This document shows, in pieces, positions 49,753-50,114 of a DNA stretch of 50,114 bases. A program made the translations under genes and the position numbers. The stretch is from Syntrophales bacterium (GTDB lineage Bacteria; Desulfobacterota; Syntrophia; Syntrophales; UBA4778). Location: positions 1 through 50,114 of the forward strand of contig JAQTPK010000018.1 of assembly GCA_028712885.1 (NCBI GenBank). The letters run 5' to 3'. Each line of letters opens with the position of its first letter. The first letter of the stretch is position 1. The notes beneath the pieces were generated by a model that did no database searches, had not been told where the DNA came from, and worked only from the letters and a program-made list of their open reading frames with translations.

Positions 49753-50114
49753 GCTCATGCCTCCGGCTGATCGCTCCATCTATATCATGTGACCAGCTTC
49801 AGACGCAACGGATGCCCGTAAGATAGAAGGTGAGAGGGTGAGAAAGGGCGAAGATGCGAGGTTGCGAAGGTGCGAGGATAGGAGGCTTGTTATGGTGAGC
49901 CCTTCGACAGGCTCAGGGTGACGCTTCCGTGTCATGGTGAGCCTGTCGAACCATGACCTCGCGCTTTTCCCGCCTTTCCCGCTCAAAACCCAATACCCAA
50001 TACCCAATACCCCCATAACCCATTGCCCGTTTTTTTTAATATTTCATTAAATCCCGTTGAACGTTTCATGGAAAAAAGAGGGCGGGAAGGAGGGCTCGGG
50101 GCGGCAGTGCTGCA
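49753..50114. other. terminal non-coding stretch with repeats
   Basis: The last 362 bp hold no gene. They contain AAGATAGAAGGTGAGAGGGTGAGA words (49820-49843), GCGAGGTTGCGAAGGTGCGAGGA words, the right copy of the 60 bp repeat (49896-49955), and a tandem CCCAATACCCAATACC tract (about 49988-50010) followed by a T-run at 50030-50037. The tract resembles the inverse of the GGGTAATGGG words in the phaC-phaJ spacer. Confidence 0.6.
49896..49955 (-). repeat. 60 bp inverted repeat, right copy
   Basis: It is the exact reverse complement of 43768-43827, about 6.07 kb away. Flanking similarity extends left to about 49820. The pair encloses six genes from the ECF-S-like gene to the pyruvate-kinase-like gene. 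Confidence 0.85.

Noticed and set aside
43768-49955. Composite transposon bounded by the 60 bp inverted repeats
   Set aside because: No transposase or target-site duplication is visible, the enclosed genes look like ordinary chromosomal genes, and a diverged copy elsewhere shows the repeat is dispersed on its own.
1-50114. tRNA, rRNA, riboswitch or CRISPR loci
   Set aside because: No cloverleaf-like, rRNA-like or regular repeat-spacer pattern was recognised by eye; a covariance-model scan would be needed to exclude small RNAs.

Overview
The window looks like chromosomal DNA of a G+C-rich, Gram-negative, probably anaerobic bacterium of the Deltaproteobacteria/Desulfobacterota type; a Syntrophales-like genome is my inference, not something proved here. 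Reasons: a complete type II secretion (T2SS) operon and a MacAB-type exporter (so two membranes), a class III (PhaE/PhaC) polyhydroxyalkanoate (PHA) synthase, many PAS-domain signalling proteins, a DUF362 ferredoxin-like protein, and intergenic regions full of short degenerate word repeats. No rRNA, tRNA, CRISPR array or intact insertion sequence was seen.

Layout. 1-2135 (-): 3'-truncated CheB-CheR-PAS signalling protein. 2399-8100: PHA locus, with the repressor phaR divergent from a PhaC-like hydrolase over a TTGC/GCAA-rich operator, then a PhaE-like protein (-), phaE-phaC and phaJ. 8101-8948: non-coding, with a ~245 bp element bearing 19 bp perfect inverted termini and pieces of two other dispersed repeats. 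8949-13478: a seven-PAS hybrid histidine kinase, a terminator and a single-domain response regulator. 13650-18895: compact addB-addA (RecBCD-type helicase/nuclease). 19041-22861: CecR-like TetR regulator with a macA-macB-type efflux operon. 22943-25628: a decayed PAS-GGDEF protein and a PAS-PAS-HD-GYP protein (c-di-GMP turnover). 25792-39348: fourteen T2SS genes in the rotated order F-G-H-I-J-K-L-M-N-C-A-B-D-E. 39455-42620: MBL-fold hydrolase, a fused diadenylate cyclase/YbbR protein (c-di-AMP) and an alpha/beta hydrolase. 42764-43986: a secreted pentapeptide-repeat protein and a relic of a second copy. 43987-49752: an ECF-S-like membrane protein with DUF1893, DUF362 ferredoxin-like protein, periplasmic transglutaminase, M29 aminopeptidase and a free-standing pyruvate-kinase C-terminal domain. 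A perfect 60 bp inverted repeat (43768-43827 and 49896-49955) brackets this last block.

How the genes fit together. PhaJ can feed (R)-3-hydroxyacyl-CoA from beta-oxidation to PhaEC, and PhaR probably represses its own gene and the divergent PhaC-like gene. The T2SS operon encodes the pseudopilus, inner-membrane platform, secretin, ATPase and GspA/GspB accessory proteins, but no prepilin peptidase. The least conventional items are the second PhaC-like/PhaE-like pair, the CdaA-YbbR fusion with an altered RHR motif, the ECF-S/DUF1893 gene pair, and the several families of inverted intergenic repeats.
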